The position numbers and the translations under genes were made by a program. The notes under the pieces were generated by a model, which was given only the letters and a program-made list of their open reading frames with translations, ran no database searches and had not been told where the DNA came from. A stretch of DNA of 64,000 nucleotides from Limosilactobacillus oris DSM 4864. GTDB taxonomy: Bacteria; Bacillota; Bacilli; Lactobacillales; Lactobacillaceae. This document shows positions 1-7,026 of the stretch, one piece after another. Every line of letters starts with the position of its first letter. Position 1 is the first letter of the stretch. The DNA lies in the NCBI RefSeq assembly GCF_001434465.1, contig NZ_AZGE01000003.1, positions 32,885 through 96,884 of the forward strand, given 5' to 3'.

Positions 1-1
1 C

Positions 2-619
2 GAAAATGGTCAAAACAGTATTTTGATCTATGGGGGCGCTAACCAGCAGCTTAGTCCAACCGATGTGGAAGCAGCGAAGGATAAGATTACGGCAGCGGAC
101 TTTGTAGTAGCTCAATTTGAAACGCCGCAAGCGGCAACTCTTCGGGCTTTCCAATTGGCAAAGGCCAATGGTGTTACTACTATTTTGAATCCGGCGCCGG
201 CTCAAAAGATTGATCCAGAAGTATTGAAACTGACGGATCTGATTATTCCAAATGAAACGGAAAGCGCTGAGTTGACTGGTGTGATCATTACTGATGAAAC
301 TTCAATGCTGATTTCGGCAGCCAAGTTTGCACAAATGGGAGTTCGTAACCTGATCATTACCGTTGGGGCTAAGGGAGCGTTCTACTGCACTCAGGATGGT
401 TATAGCTTTATTCCGGCCTTTAAGGTTAACGCGGTTGATACGACTGCCGCTGGTGATACCTTTATTGGGGCACTGTCGTCACAGCTCAAGCCGGATATGA
501 GTAACATTGAAAAAGCCTTAGTTTATGCACAACGGGCTAGTTCACTGGCGGTTCAAAAGATGGGAGCATTGCCATCAATTCCGACTAGGGAACAAATCTT
601 GGCGGCAAGCCAAAACTAA
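2..619 (+). CDS. rbsK: Ribokinase, C-terminal part (cut by window edge)
   Basis: Ribokinase phosphorylates D-ribose at O5 with ATP in the cytoplasm, feeding the pentose phosphate pathway. The reading frame is open from base 2, so the N-terminal third lies outside the window. The visible part carries the PfkB-family marks: NPAPA, the NETE motif, and the catalytic signature DTTAAGDTF near 436-462, whose Asp is the general base. It ends at TAA 617-619 without a clear terminator, 68 nt before the next gene. A related PfkB sugar kinase is possible, but the NETE plus DTTAAGDTF pair fits ribokinase best. Confidence 0.88.
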   Translation, partial: ENGQNSILIYGGANQQLSPTDVEAAKDKITAADFVVAQFETPQAATLRAFQLAKANGVTTILNPAPAQKIDPEVLKLTDLIIPNETESAELTGVIITDETSMLISAAKFAQMGVRNLIITVGAKGAFYCTQDGYSFIPAFKVNAVDTTAAGDTFIGALSSQLKPDMSNIEKALVYAQRASSLAVQKMGALPSIPTREQILAASQN

Positions 620-687
620 ATCAGCAATGGGGGGGATGCGGCAGTTTCTGTCACGTCTCCTTAGTTTTAAAGTGAGGTTAATGATTA

Positions 688-924
688 ATGAAAGCAGAGT
701 ACCTGGTTAAGGTAATTTTACCGCCATTTATTATTTTTGCGGTTTTAGTAGCCCTGACGATCGCCAAAGTCATTTCTGGCTGGCTGATGTATGGATTATG
801 GATTATTGGCTTTGTGGTTGCTAATATCATTGTTACCAAAATTACCGCTAAGTGGAGTTATCAGCGCCGCCGTGAATTACGGATGAAGGAAGAAAAGAAG
901 AATGCGGAAAATAAGGATAAGTAA
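688..924 (+). CDS. Small two-helix membrane protein, unknown function
   Basis: I do not recognise a named family. The 78-residue product has two hydrophobic segments (about residues 9-27 and 33-52), followed by a strongly charged Lys/Glu/Arg tail that should face the cytoplasm. A GTGAGG site lies 10 nt before the ATG. Its last 23 nt overlap the start of the CPBP protease gene, so the two are probably translated together and may act as a pair. Possible roles such as immunity or envelope stress are guesses from the neighbour only. Confidence 0.6.
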   Translation: MKAEYLVKVILPPFIIFAVLVALTIAKVISGWLMYGLWIIGFVVANIIVTKITAKWSYQRRRELRMKEEKKNAENKDK

Positions 925-1594
925 ACTTGGCAACGGGTTTTACCGCGTAGGAATCGTTGCGGTGTTTTTCCTGTTGGTTCAGGTGCCGCCAGTGGCAGTA
1001 GTAATTGCCAACCGCGACCCGACGAATCAAAGGTTAGCAATCAGCTTAGCCGTTGTCTTTGTGGTGATGTTTTTGGTCATCATTGCTGGCGCACGACGAG
1101 TGTACCGGCACTATAACCAATTGCCAGTGGCTAAGGGGATTAACTGGCGCCTGGTAGTAGGCGGGTATTTTGCTTTGATTGTTGGGATGATGATTTTTGG
1201 CTGGTTGAACCAGTGGCTCTTTCACCAGGCTGGGACGGCCAATAATGAAATCATCCGGCAACTGCTCAACCACAACCTGATTATTACGGTTGTCTTTGTT
1301 ATATCATCGTTTACCCTGACGCCGATTGCCGAGGAGCTGATTTTTCGGGGAATCTTAACGAACCTCTTTTTTAATCGGACGGCTCTCTGGTCGAAGATGA
1401 TCTTGTCTGGGCTGGTTTTTTCGGCTGCGCATACCAGCACAACGATTATCAGTTTCTTGCTTTACTGTTTTATGGGAATGGTTTTGACGTATGTTTACCG
1501 GCAATCTGGCAACTTAAAAAATAGTATCTTAGTTCACGGAATCAATAACTTAGTTGCGATGCTGATGATGGTAATGTCGTTGGCTGGTAGCTGA
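902..1594 (+). CDS. CPBP-family intramembrane glutamic endopeptidase
   Basis: This is a 230-residue polytopic membrane protein of the CPBP (CAAX protease and bacteriocin-processing, Abi) family. The three family motifs are present in order: EELIFRG with the glutamate pair at about residues 144-145, an FSAAH motif near 174-177, and VHGINNL near 212-218. Around six hydrophobic helices are visible. In lactobacilli such proteins are tied to bacteriocin self-immunity or membrane protein processing, but no bacteriocin gene is seen here. It overlaps the preceding small membrane protein gene and ends 69 nt before a terminator. Confidence 0.85.
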   Translation: MRKIRISKLGNGFYRVGIVAVFFLLVQVPPVAVVIANRDPTNQRLAISLAVVFVVMFLVIIAGARRVYRHYNQLPVAKGINWRLVVGGYFALIVGMMIFGWLNQWLFHQAGTANNEIIRQLLNHNLIITVVFVISSFTLTPIAEELIFRGILTNLFFNRTALWSKMILSGLVFSAAHTSTTIISFLLYCFMGMVLTYVYRQSGNLKNSILVHGINNLVAMLMMVMSLAGS

Positions 1595-1662
1595 TTACTT
1601 CAAACTTTACAAAGGTGTTTATTAGGATGCGGCTCAGTATTATTAGCATTAAATAATTAAGA

Positions 1663-1697
1663 GACTGGAAGAAAAGTTTATTTTCTCCAGTCCTTTT
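1663..1697 (+). terminator. Rho-independent terminator after CPBP gene
   Basis: GACTGGA (1663-1669) pairs with TCCAGTC (1686-1692). The inner A/T-rich stem GAAAA/TTTTC extends the hairpin, and CTTTTG follows. It belongs to a group of look-alike terminators in this window (see findings). Confidence 0.75.
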
Positions 1698-2109
1698 GTA
1701 TTTTAAAGGTTGCGAGTGGTTGGTATGGACGAAGGAGAATGTCGAGCGGCTCTAATATAGATATACGGGAGTGGGGGTAGAATGCACTTCAACTGCTGAT
1801 AATTATATTAGTCGCTTATCGCTTGGACGGTATTTTAAAGCGCTTTCATATTTTTGCGGATTATGGGGCGGACGGAGAGTACACTGGTACGGGGGTTGGC
1901 TTTGAAGCGTTCGATTAGTCGTTTGCCAAAGTTTTGTAGACGATTGTTAATCCGGTTGACCTTTGCTAAATTGTTAACAGACACGTGGATTTTGCGTGAG
2001 TTACGCACCAGACCATGGGGAAGGCAAATACCATGGTGGGGGGATCAATAAAATAAAGGAGATCAAAAATCGTGACGAGTCAATAGCTAATATCAGGGAG
2101 TTTTTATTA
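1698..2109. other. 412-nt region upstream of the sigma factor gene, no gene seen
   Basis: No convincing gene is seen; a 65-codon frame at 1854-2051 has no ribosome site and unusual composition. Structures noted are a perfect palindrome AAAGCGCTTT at 1837-1846 inside a cre-like 16-mer (1834-1849, one mismatch to the CcpA consensus), and an inverted repeat TGCGT-GAGTT-ACGCA at 1993-2007. The heptamer ACCATGG also occurs twice between 2010 and 2040. A long leader or regulatory region for the sigma factor gene is plausible. Confidence 0.4.
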
Positions 2110-2661
2110 ATGCGTTTGAAACAAGGACCACGGGGACGTGATGGCGGTAATGGGAAACAAGAAGAAATCTTTCAGCGGTACCGCCCGCTAATTATCAGGC
2201 TCTGGCGGCGCTACTATGTTGCTGGCCTGGAATTTGCCGACTGGGAACAGGAGGCGCGGATGGTGATTGTCCGCGTTTTAGAGGTGTACCAGGGGAGCGA
2301 AGATGGTGAGCAGTTTAGTGGTTTTTTAAAACAGAGTCTGGTTAACCGCATCTTGGATTTATACCGGGCTCGGAAGGCTCACAAGCGGATTCCGGCAGGA
2401 GAAATTGGGGCATTGACGCCGGAAGCTGAAGAAATGCTGCAAGATCAGCCGTGGCGCCAACCTGAGGAGCTGGTTCATGGCCGGTTCTGTCTGCGGCAAT
2501 TGATTGCGGCTTGTTCACCCTTTGAACGTCAGGTGTTGCTTAGTTTTAATCAGGGATATTCGATAGACGAAGTTGCGGAACGCTTGCAGTGCACGAAGCG
2601 TCAGGTACAAAGTGCAATGGGGAGGAGCAGGAGGAAAATGATGAAGATTATCCAGTCATAG
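2110..2661 (+). CDS. ComX/SigH-type sigma-70 family factor
   Basis: This is a small (183-residue) sigma factor with only regions 2 and 4. Region 2 covers about residues 14-85 (FQRYRPLIIRLWRRYY, then the E/Q-rich ADWEQEARMVI stretch). Region 4 is a helix-turn-helix at about 137-178 (FERQVLLSFNQGYSIDEVAERL, then a KRQVQS recognition helix). Size and layout match the ComX/SigH group that drives late competence genes in lactobacilli and streptococci. I chose the ATG at 2110, preceded by AGGGAG, rather than an upstream in-frame ATG at 1996 that would add a poorly composed 38-residue leader. The comG operon at 54.3 kb is its likely target. It could instead be another group 4-like factor. Confidence 0.72.
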   Translation: MRLKQGPRGRDGGNGKQEEIFQRYRPLIIRLWRRYYVAGLEFADWEQEARMVIVRVLEVYQGSEDGEQFSGFLKQSLVNRILDLYRARKAHKRIPAGEIGALTPEAEEMLQDQPWRQPEELVHGRFCLRQLIAACSPFERQVLLSFNQGYSIDEVAERLQCTKRQVQSAMGRSRRKMMKIIQS

Positions 2662-2711
2662 CTGGCACTTGTTAATTTGAATACAAAGTTAGCTTATTTT
2701 TTACCTCATTG

Positions 2712-2740
2712 TTGTAATCGCTTACAAAAGATGGTATATT
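2712..2740 (+). promoter_or_regulatory. Promoter for structured RNA
   Basis: TTGTAA (2712-2717) and TATATT (2735-2740) are separated by exactly 17 nt. This is a good housekeeping sigma promoter, with a start expected near 2747. Confidence 0.75.
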
Positions 2741-2746
2741 AAAGGC

Positions 2747-3037
2747 GTGGAAGGAAAAGTAAATGAGTCCATGATACGTCATGAAGTTCTCCCACCTGAT
2801 AAAGTGCCGAAGGAAGTTAAGGAGTAGGCAGAAGCAACGTAAGTGTGACCTGAAATATCGTTTAGCGTTTATCTTTTAACAGTTGTGGTCACCAGGGTGC
2901 GCTTGAAGGGCGGTAAAAAAAGCGACTTTGCGGAAGTTTAGAATCAAAGATAGTTAATTAATCAGTTCCAGTGCAAAGTGGCGAGATTCCTTCCGTATGA
3001 GTAAAAGGCTGGGTAGAAACCCGGCCTTTTACTATTT
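2747..3037 (+). ncRNA. Unidentified structured RNA transcript, about 290 nt
   Basis: A good promoter ends at 2740 and a strong terminator lies at 3001-3037, with no translatable frame between them. The ends can pair: GGAAGGAA (2749-2756) is perfectly complementary to TTCCTTCC (2987-2994), giving a closing stem over about 245 nt. Inside there is a hairpin CATGA-TACG-TCATG (2770-2783) with a UACG loop, and a 6-bp helix GTGACC/GGTCAC (2845-2850 with 2887-2892). The end-to-end stem followed by a terminator recalls 6S-type RNA, but I cannot match the conserved cores of 6S, RNase P, SRP RNA or tmRNA. It may be a lineage-specific small RNA. Confidence 0.6.
3001..3037 (+). terminator. Rho-independent terminator of the structured RNA
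   Basis: GTAAAAGGCTGGGT (3001-3014) and ACCCGGCCTTTTAC (3019-3032) form a 14-bp stem with one G-U pair and an AGAA loop, followed by TATTTT. Confidence 0.9.
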
Positions 3038-3040
3038 TAA

Positions 3041-3160
3041 ATGGCAAGTCACCGGCGGGTGGGACGACTGTTGCGGAAGTGGTACTCGACCGACCTGAAA
3101 GCAGCGGCCTCATCCAGTGGTGGAGGAACGGGGGGGGGGGAGTCATTTTTCAAAAAATAA
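3041..3160 (+). other. GC-rich spacer with an 11-G run and a doubtful 39-codon frame
   Basis: Between the RNA terminator and the tRNA promoter lies a GC-rich stretch holding a run of eleven G (3130-3140). A frame ATG 3041 to TAA 3158-3160 (39 codons, Arg- and Ser/Gly-rich) reads through the run, but it has no ribosome site and starts in the terminator's T-run. I do not call it a gene. The run is a likely slippage site. Confidence 0.4.
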
Positions 3161-3181
3161 TAAATTAATGCAAAATACTGC

Positions 3182-3209
3182 TTGCAATTTTTCTGGGAAT
3201 CAGTATAAT
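3182..3209 (+). promoter_or_regulatory. Promoter of tRNA-Leu
   Basis: TTGCAA (3182-3187) and TATAAT (3204-3209) have a 16-nt spacer. The tRNA begins 38 nt after the -10 box. Confidence 0.75.
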
Positions 3210-3247
3210 AATTATTGTTGTCTGATTGATAACAACTAAATAGCGAT

Positions 3248-3331
3248 GCCCCAGTGGCGGAATTGGCAGACGCGCAACGTTCAGGTCGTTGTATGGGTTT
3301 CCATGTACAGGTTCGAATCCTGTTTGGGGCA
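3248..3331 (+). tRNA. tRNA-Leu, anticodon CAG
   Basis: A complete class II tRNA of 84 nt. The acceptor stem GCCCCAG pairs with TTGGGGC and the discriminator base is A, as leucyl-tRNA synthetase requires. The D-stem is GCG/CGC, the anticodon stem is CAACG/CGTTG with loop TTCAGGT giving CAG (reads CUG), the variable arm is long, and the T-arm contains GTTCGAATC. CCA is not encoded. A terminator follows within 8 nt, so it is a single-gene transcript. Confidence 0.96.
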
Positions 3332-3338
3332 TAGGGTT

Positions 3339-3370
3339 AGCTCGGTAAATGTTGATTTACCGGGCTTTTT
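3339..3370 (+). terminator. Terminator after tRNA-Leu
   Basis: AGCTCGGTAAAT (3339-3350) and ATTTACCGGGCT (3355-3366) form a 12-bp stem with a GTTG loop, followed by TTTT. Confidence 0.88.
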
Positions 3371-3429
3371 CTTTGTCGGTGTTTCTAGGTGTGCATTGCC
3401 AGAATCTCAATCGGGGGAAGGATTGTTCA

Positions 3430-4155
3430 ATGAAAAATAAACTTTATGAATCGAGCATGGCGATTATGGCGCTGATTTCGATTATTTTAATTATTCTTGA
3501 TTATGGCTCGGTAATTAACATTGACCGGGGTTACCCAGCCCTATTAAACAACGTTTTGCTGGGAATTTTTACGATTGACTATTTTAGCCGCTTATACCTA
3601 GCCAAGGATAAGAAAAGGTTCTTTAAGGAAAATATTTTTGACCTGCTCTCCATTATTCCGGCTAGTGCCTCCTTCAACCTTTTCCGGGTTGCGCGCTTAG
3701 GACGCCTGGTAATGGTGTTCCGCTTGGTACGACTAGTCGGTCTGACCGGTAAACTGAACCGCCTTCTGAAAATTAACGGCTTGGTTTACATCATCTATAC
3801 CAGTCTTGCTATTTTGATCATTAGTGCCGCCATGTATTCCGTCAGTGAACACGTCAGCTATGGACGGTCGTTATGGTGGGCAATCGCCACCGCGACGACG
3901 ATTGGTTATGGTGATATTTCACCCCATACGGTTTTGGGCAAATTTGCCGCTATCCTGCTAATGATTATTGGAATCGGCTTTGTCGGGGTCCTCACCAGTT
4001 CGCTGACGAACTTCTTTATTCAGGACCATACTAAAGACCGGATGACCACGGTCCTGAACAAGCTGGACCAACTAGAAAAAGCTAACCGAGAACTTCAGGC
4101 CGAAGTATGGCGACTGGTGCAACGGCAGGAACAGCGTGATAATCAAAATGAGTGA
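3430..4155 (+). CDS. Voltage-gated-type potassium channel subunit
   Basis: A 241-residue, six-helix K+ channel of the Kch/KvAP type. The S4 helix carries spaced arginines (RVARLGRLVMVFRLVRL, about residues 81-97). The pore loop holds the selectivity filter TTIGYGD near residues 156-162, between S5 and S6. The C-terminal 40 residues are a Glu/Gln/Arg-rich coiled coil for tetramer assembly. I start it at ATG 3430 behind GGGGAAGG; the frame is open further upstream but that part overlaps the tRNA terminator. It is monocistronic, ending at the 4170 terminator. It sets K+ permeability of the plasma membrane; gating cannot be read from sequence. Confidence 0.9.
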   Translation: MKNKLYESSMAIMALISIILIILDYGSVINIDRGYPALLNNVLLGIFTIDYFSRLYLAKDKKRFFKENIFDLLSIIPASASFNLFRVARLGRLVMVFRLVRLVGLTGKLNRLLKINGLVYIIYTSLAILIISAAMYSVSEHVSYGRSLWWAIATATTIGYGDISPHTVLGKFAAILLMIIGIGFVGVLTSSLTNFFIQDHTKDRMTTVLNKLDQLEKANRELQAEVWRLVQRQEQRDNQNE

Positions 4156-4169
4156 CTCGGCTGGCTTGG

Positions 4170-4201
4170 CGGCCGGGATGCTTGCTCCCCGGCCGTTTTT
4201 T
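4170..4201 (+). terminator. Terminator after K+ channel gene
   Basis: CGGCCGGG (4170-4177) pairs with CCCGGCCG (4188-4195), followed by TTTTTT. The next promoter's -10 box starts directly behind it. Confidence 0.92.
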
Positions 4202-4209
4202 GTTATAAT
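4201..4209 (+). promoter_or_regulatory. Extended -10 promoter of iscS-thiI
   Basis: TGTTATAAT is a perfect extended -10 element inside the T-run of the previous terminator. The 85-nt leader that follows contains short self-complementary ACCGGT blocks, with no riboswitch class I recognise. Confidence 0.6.
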
Positions 4210-4301
4210 ATGAAGTTGCTTTAAGAATGGGTCGAACCAACCCTACCGGTGGTCAAACCGGTTGCTGACCGTCAGATGAAATTATCAGAGGAGCAAATGC
4301 A

Positions 4302-5450
4302 ATGATCTATTTTGATAATAGCGCGACGACAAAAATATCTCCTGAAGTTTTGACAACCTATGATACGGTTAGCCAAAAAATTTGGGGGAACCCCAGCAGT
4401 CTGCATAACTTTGGTGAAGAGGCCTGGAACTTGTTGGAACAGGCTCGGCAGCAGATTGCTAAGTTAATGGGCGTAAAACCGAGTGAAATTATATTCACAA
4501 GTGGTGGCTCCGAGGGGGACAACTGGGTAATCAAGGGGACCGCCCTCGCTAAGCACCGCTTTGGCAAACACATCATTACCACTTCGGTGGAGCACGCGGC
4601 GGTACGCAATGCAATGGCTCAGTTAGAAGAGTTGGGCTTTGAAGTTACGTACCTGCCAGTTGACAAGGAAGGGCGGATCAACCCGGCAGATGTCAAGGCC
4701 GCCCTCCGTCCCGATACCATCTTGGTCTCCATCATGGCTGTTAATAATGAAATTGGCACTATTCAGCCAATTAAAGAGGTCGGCGAAATTCTCAAGGATT
4801 ACCCGAACATCCACTACATGGTTGACGCGGTTCAAGCGATTGGCAAGGGCTTAGATGACCTTGTCTTTAGTGACCGGGTCGATTTTGCAACTTTCTCTGG
4901 GCATAAATTTCACGCTCCCCGGGGAACGGGCTTTGTCTATGCCAAGAGCGGTCGGAAACTTTCGCCGCTGATTGACGGCGGCGGTCAGGAACGGACGATG
5001 CGGAGCGGAACGGAAAACACCCCTGGTGACGTCGCAATGGCCCGGGCCATCCGCTTAGTGAAGGAAAACGAAGCCGCAACCGTTAAAAACGAGCAGGCGA
5101 TCAAGGAGCGGATTTACGACCACCTCAAGCAGTTCGACCATGTCCGCATCTTCTCTGGCCGCAATGCTGGTTTTGCACCCCACGTGCTTTGCTTTGCAAT
5201 TGTTGGTGTCCGTGGAGAAACGATTGTCCACGCTTTTGAGGAACAGGGGATTTACATTTCTACCACCAGTGCTTGTTCTTCAAAGAAACACGCCGAAGCC
5301 GGGACGTTAGCTGCGATGAAAGTACCGGAAAATGAAGCTACCAGTGCGGTCCGGATTAGTCTTGGTGACCAGAACACCCTGGCAGATGCCGATGAGTTCA
5401 ACCAAGTTTTGGATCAGCTTTACGCTGGTTTCCAAAAAATTATTGACTAA
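4302..5450 (+). CDS. iscS: Cysteine desulfurase (NifS/IscS type)
   Basis: A PLP-dependent enzyme that removes sulfur from L-cysteine as an enzyme-bound persulfide. The 382 residues show the PLP-binding lysine K202 in GHKFHAP and the persulfide cysteine C325 in TSACSS. The extended active-site loop is of the class I (NifS/IscS) type. A GAGGAG site lies 8 nt before the ATG. Only 19 nt separate it from thiI, which points to a dedicated sulfur donor for 4-thiouridine in tRNA (the NifZ-ThiI arrangement of Bacillus) more than to general Fe-S assembly; no scaffold genes lie nearby. Confidence 0.93.
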   Translation: MIYFDNSATTKISPEVLTTYDTVSQKIWGNPSSLHNFGEEAWNLLEQARQQIAKLMGVKPSEIIFTSGGSEGDNWVIKGTALAKHRFGKHIITTSVEHAAVRNAMAQLEELGFEVTYLPVDKEGRINPADVKAALRPDTILVSIMAVNNEIGTIQPIKEVGEILKDYPNIHYMVDAVQAIGKGLDDLVFSDRVDFATFSGHKFHAPRGTGFVYAKSGRKLSPLIDGGGQERTMRSGTENTPGDVAMARAIRLVKENEAATVKNEQAIKERIYDHLKQFDHVRIFSGRNAGFAPHVLCFAIVGVRGETIVHAFEEQGIYISTTSACSSKKHAEAGTLAAMKVPENEATSAVRISLGDQNTLADADEFNQVLDQLYAGFQKIID

Positions 5451-5469
5451 CAACTAAGGAGGTAAACAC

Positions 5470-6690
5470 TTGCAGTACACTGAAATTATGGTGCGCTACG
5501 GTGAGCTTTCCACCAAGGGGCACAATAAAAAGTCATTTATTGACCGCTTGGGAAGCAACGTTCGCCATGCCCTACACCGCTTTGAGCAAGTAAAGGTGCA
5601 CGCCCAGCAAGATCGGCTCCACGTCCAATTAAATGGTGCTGACTACGACGAAGTGATGAAGCACCTGAAGGACGTCTTCGGGATTCAAAACTTTTCACCG
5701 TCGATTAAGGTTGAAAAGAGTTTTGAAGCCGTTGCGGCCGCTGCTGAAGCGATGGTAAAGGAACAGGTTACTAAGCCCGTGACTTTTAAGATTGAGACCA
5801 AGCGCGCGGACCACCACTTCCCAATCGACACCTTTGAGATGAATAACCGCCTGGGCGGGGACCTGTTAGAGAAGTTTCCAGACAAGCTAAAGGTCGATGT
5901 TCACCATCCCGACCTGACGATCCGGGTTGAAATTCGCTTAAACGGGATTTTCCTCTCCAGCGAGACCATCAAGGGTGCTGGTGGGCTCCCGGTTGGAACC
6001 GCCGGCAAGGGAATGATGATGCTTTCCGGGGGAATTGACTCGCCAGTGGCCGCCTACTTAGGAATGAAGCGGGGTGTTTCGATGGAAATGGTTCACTTCT
6101 TTAGCCCGCCGTACACTAGCCCCCAGGCGCTTGCCAAGGCGAAGCAGCTGACGGAAAAGCTGGCTAAGTACTCCGGTAGTATCAAGTTTATTCAGGTGCC
6201 GTTTACCGAAATCCAGGAAGCGGTGAAGGAAAAAGTTCCAGAAGGTTACTTGATGACCGTCCAACGGCGAATGATGCTCCGTTTGGCAACGGCAATTATG
6301 GAAAAACGCCACGGCCTGGCAATCTTTAATGGTGAGTCACTGGGCCAGGTGGCTTCCCAGACGATGGAGAGTATGATGGCAATTGAGGACGTGACGAACT
6401 ATCCCGTTTTACGGCCGGTCCTGTCCTTTGATAAGACGGAAATTATCAAGATTGCCGAAAATATCGATACCTATGACTTATCAATCCTGCCGTACGAAGA
6501 CTGTTGTACGGTCTTTACGCCGCCGTCGCCGAAGACTAAACCAAGCGTGAAAAAGGCCCGCTTGTACGAACAGCACCTTGATGTTGAAGGCTTGATTCAG
6601 CGGTCCCTAGATGGCATTAAGATTACCGAAATCCATCCTGGGGAAGACTTCCTGAACCAAAACGAGGATGTCTTTGCGGAACTTCTGTAA
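5470..6690 (+). CDS. thiI: tRNA 4-thiouridine synthetase ThiI
   Basis: ThiI adenylates U8 of tRNA and replaces its oxygen with sulfur from the partner desulfurase, making s4U, a near-UV sensor. The 406-residue protein has an N-terminal ferredoxin-like and THUMP region (about 1-165) and a PP-loop ATP pyrophosphatase domain with SGGIDSP at residues 186-192. The C-terminal rhodanese domain of enterobacterial ThiI is absent, as usual in Firmicutes. The start is TTG 5470 behind a perfect AGGAGG. It is co-transcribed with iscS. The valS promoter follows 10 nt after the stop codon. Confidence 0.95.
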   Translation: MQYTEIMVRYGELSTKGHNKKSFIDRLGSNVRHALHRFEQVKVHAQQDRLHVQLNGADYDEVMKHLKDVFGIQNFSPSIKVEKSFEAVAAAAEAMVKEQVTKPVTFKIETKRADHHFPIDTFEMNNRLGGDLLEKFPDKLKVDVHHPDLTIRVEIRLNGIFLSSETIKGAGGLPVGTAGKGMMMLSGGIDSPVAAYLGMKRGVSMEMVHFFSPPYTSPQALAKAKQLTEKLAKYSGSIKFIQVPFTEIQEAVKEKVPEGYLMTVQRRMMLRLATAIMEKRHGLAIFNGESLGQVASQTMESMMAIEDVTNYPVLRPVLSFDKTEIIKIAENIDTYDLSILPYEDCCTVFTPPSPKTKPSVKKARLYEQHLDVEGLIQRSLDGIKITEIHPGEDFLNQNEDVFAELL

Positions 6691-6699
6691 AATTCCTGC

Positions 6700-6728
6700 T
6701 TGACGTCGCTAAGTTATTTAGCTATGAT
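6700..6728 (+). promoter_or_regulatory. Promoter of the valS T-box leader
   Basis: TTGACG (6700-6705) and TATGAT (6723-6728) are 17 nt apart. The promoter starts 10 nt downstream of thiI. Confidence 0.8.
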
Positions 6729-6734
6729 ACAAGC

Positions 6735-6968
6735 ATAATAAGCAATGACCGAAAGAGTAGTGAGTCGTGTAGTGCCTAGCGAGGGCCAGTTGGTGAAAGG
6801 GCCTGGCTGCTGACTGACGAATGTAGCTCGGGAGCTGATTGGCTGAACCTTTATTAGGCTGATCCGGTTCATCACCGTTACCAAATGAATGAGGGGAGTC
6901 ATGACTTGACTCAATTTAGGTGGTAACGCGAGCAATCGTCCTATCAGAAATGATGGGGCGATTTTTTT
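6735..6968 (+). promoter_or_regulatory. T-box riboswitch, valine specifier, for valS
   Basis: This leader senses uncharged tRNA-Val and permits valS transcription when it binds. Stem I carries the loop-E strand AGTA (6756-6759) and, across from it, GAA (6819-6821) followed after one base by the specifier GTA (6823-6825), a valine codon. The T-box core AGGTGGTAACGCG is at 6918-6930. The terminator is a 12-bp stem (6935-6946 with 6951-6962, two G-U pairs, GAAA loop) ending in seven T. The core has AACGCG where most leaders have ACCGCG. Confidence 0.92.
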
Positions 6969-7026
6969 ATTAGTCGTGCTTACGAAGATGATGGAGTAAA
7001 CAAAATGTGAAAGGAGCGATTATACG

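Noticed and set aside
1854..2051. 65-codon basic frame upstream of the sigma gene
   Set aside because: No ribosome site, unusual Arg/Trp composition, and overlap with the sigma gene's leader; more likely non-coding.
2747..3037. Calling the structured RNA 6S, RNase P, SRP RNA or tmRNA
   Set aside because: I could not find the conserved core of any of these by eye; only the closed-rod layout recalls 6S, which is not enough for a name.
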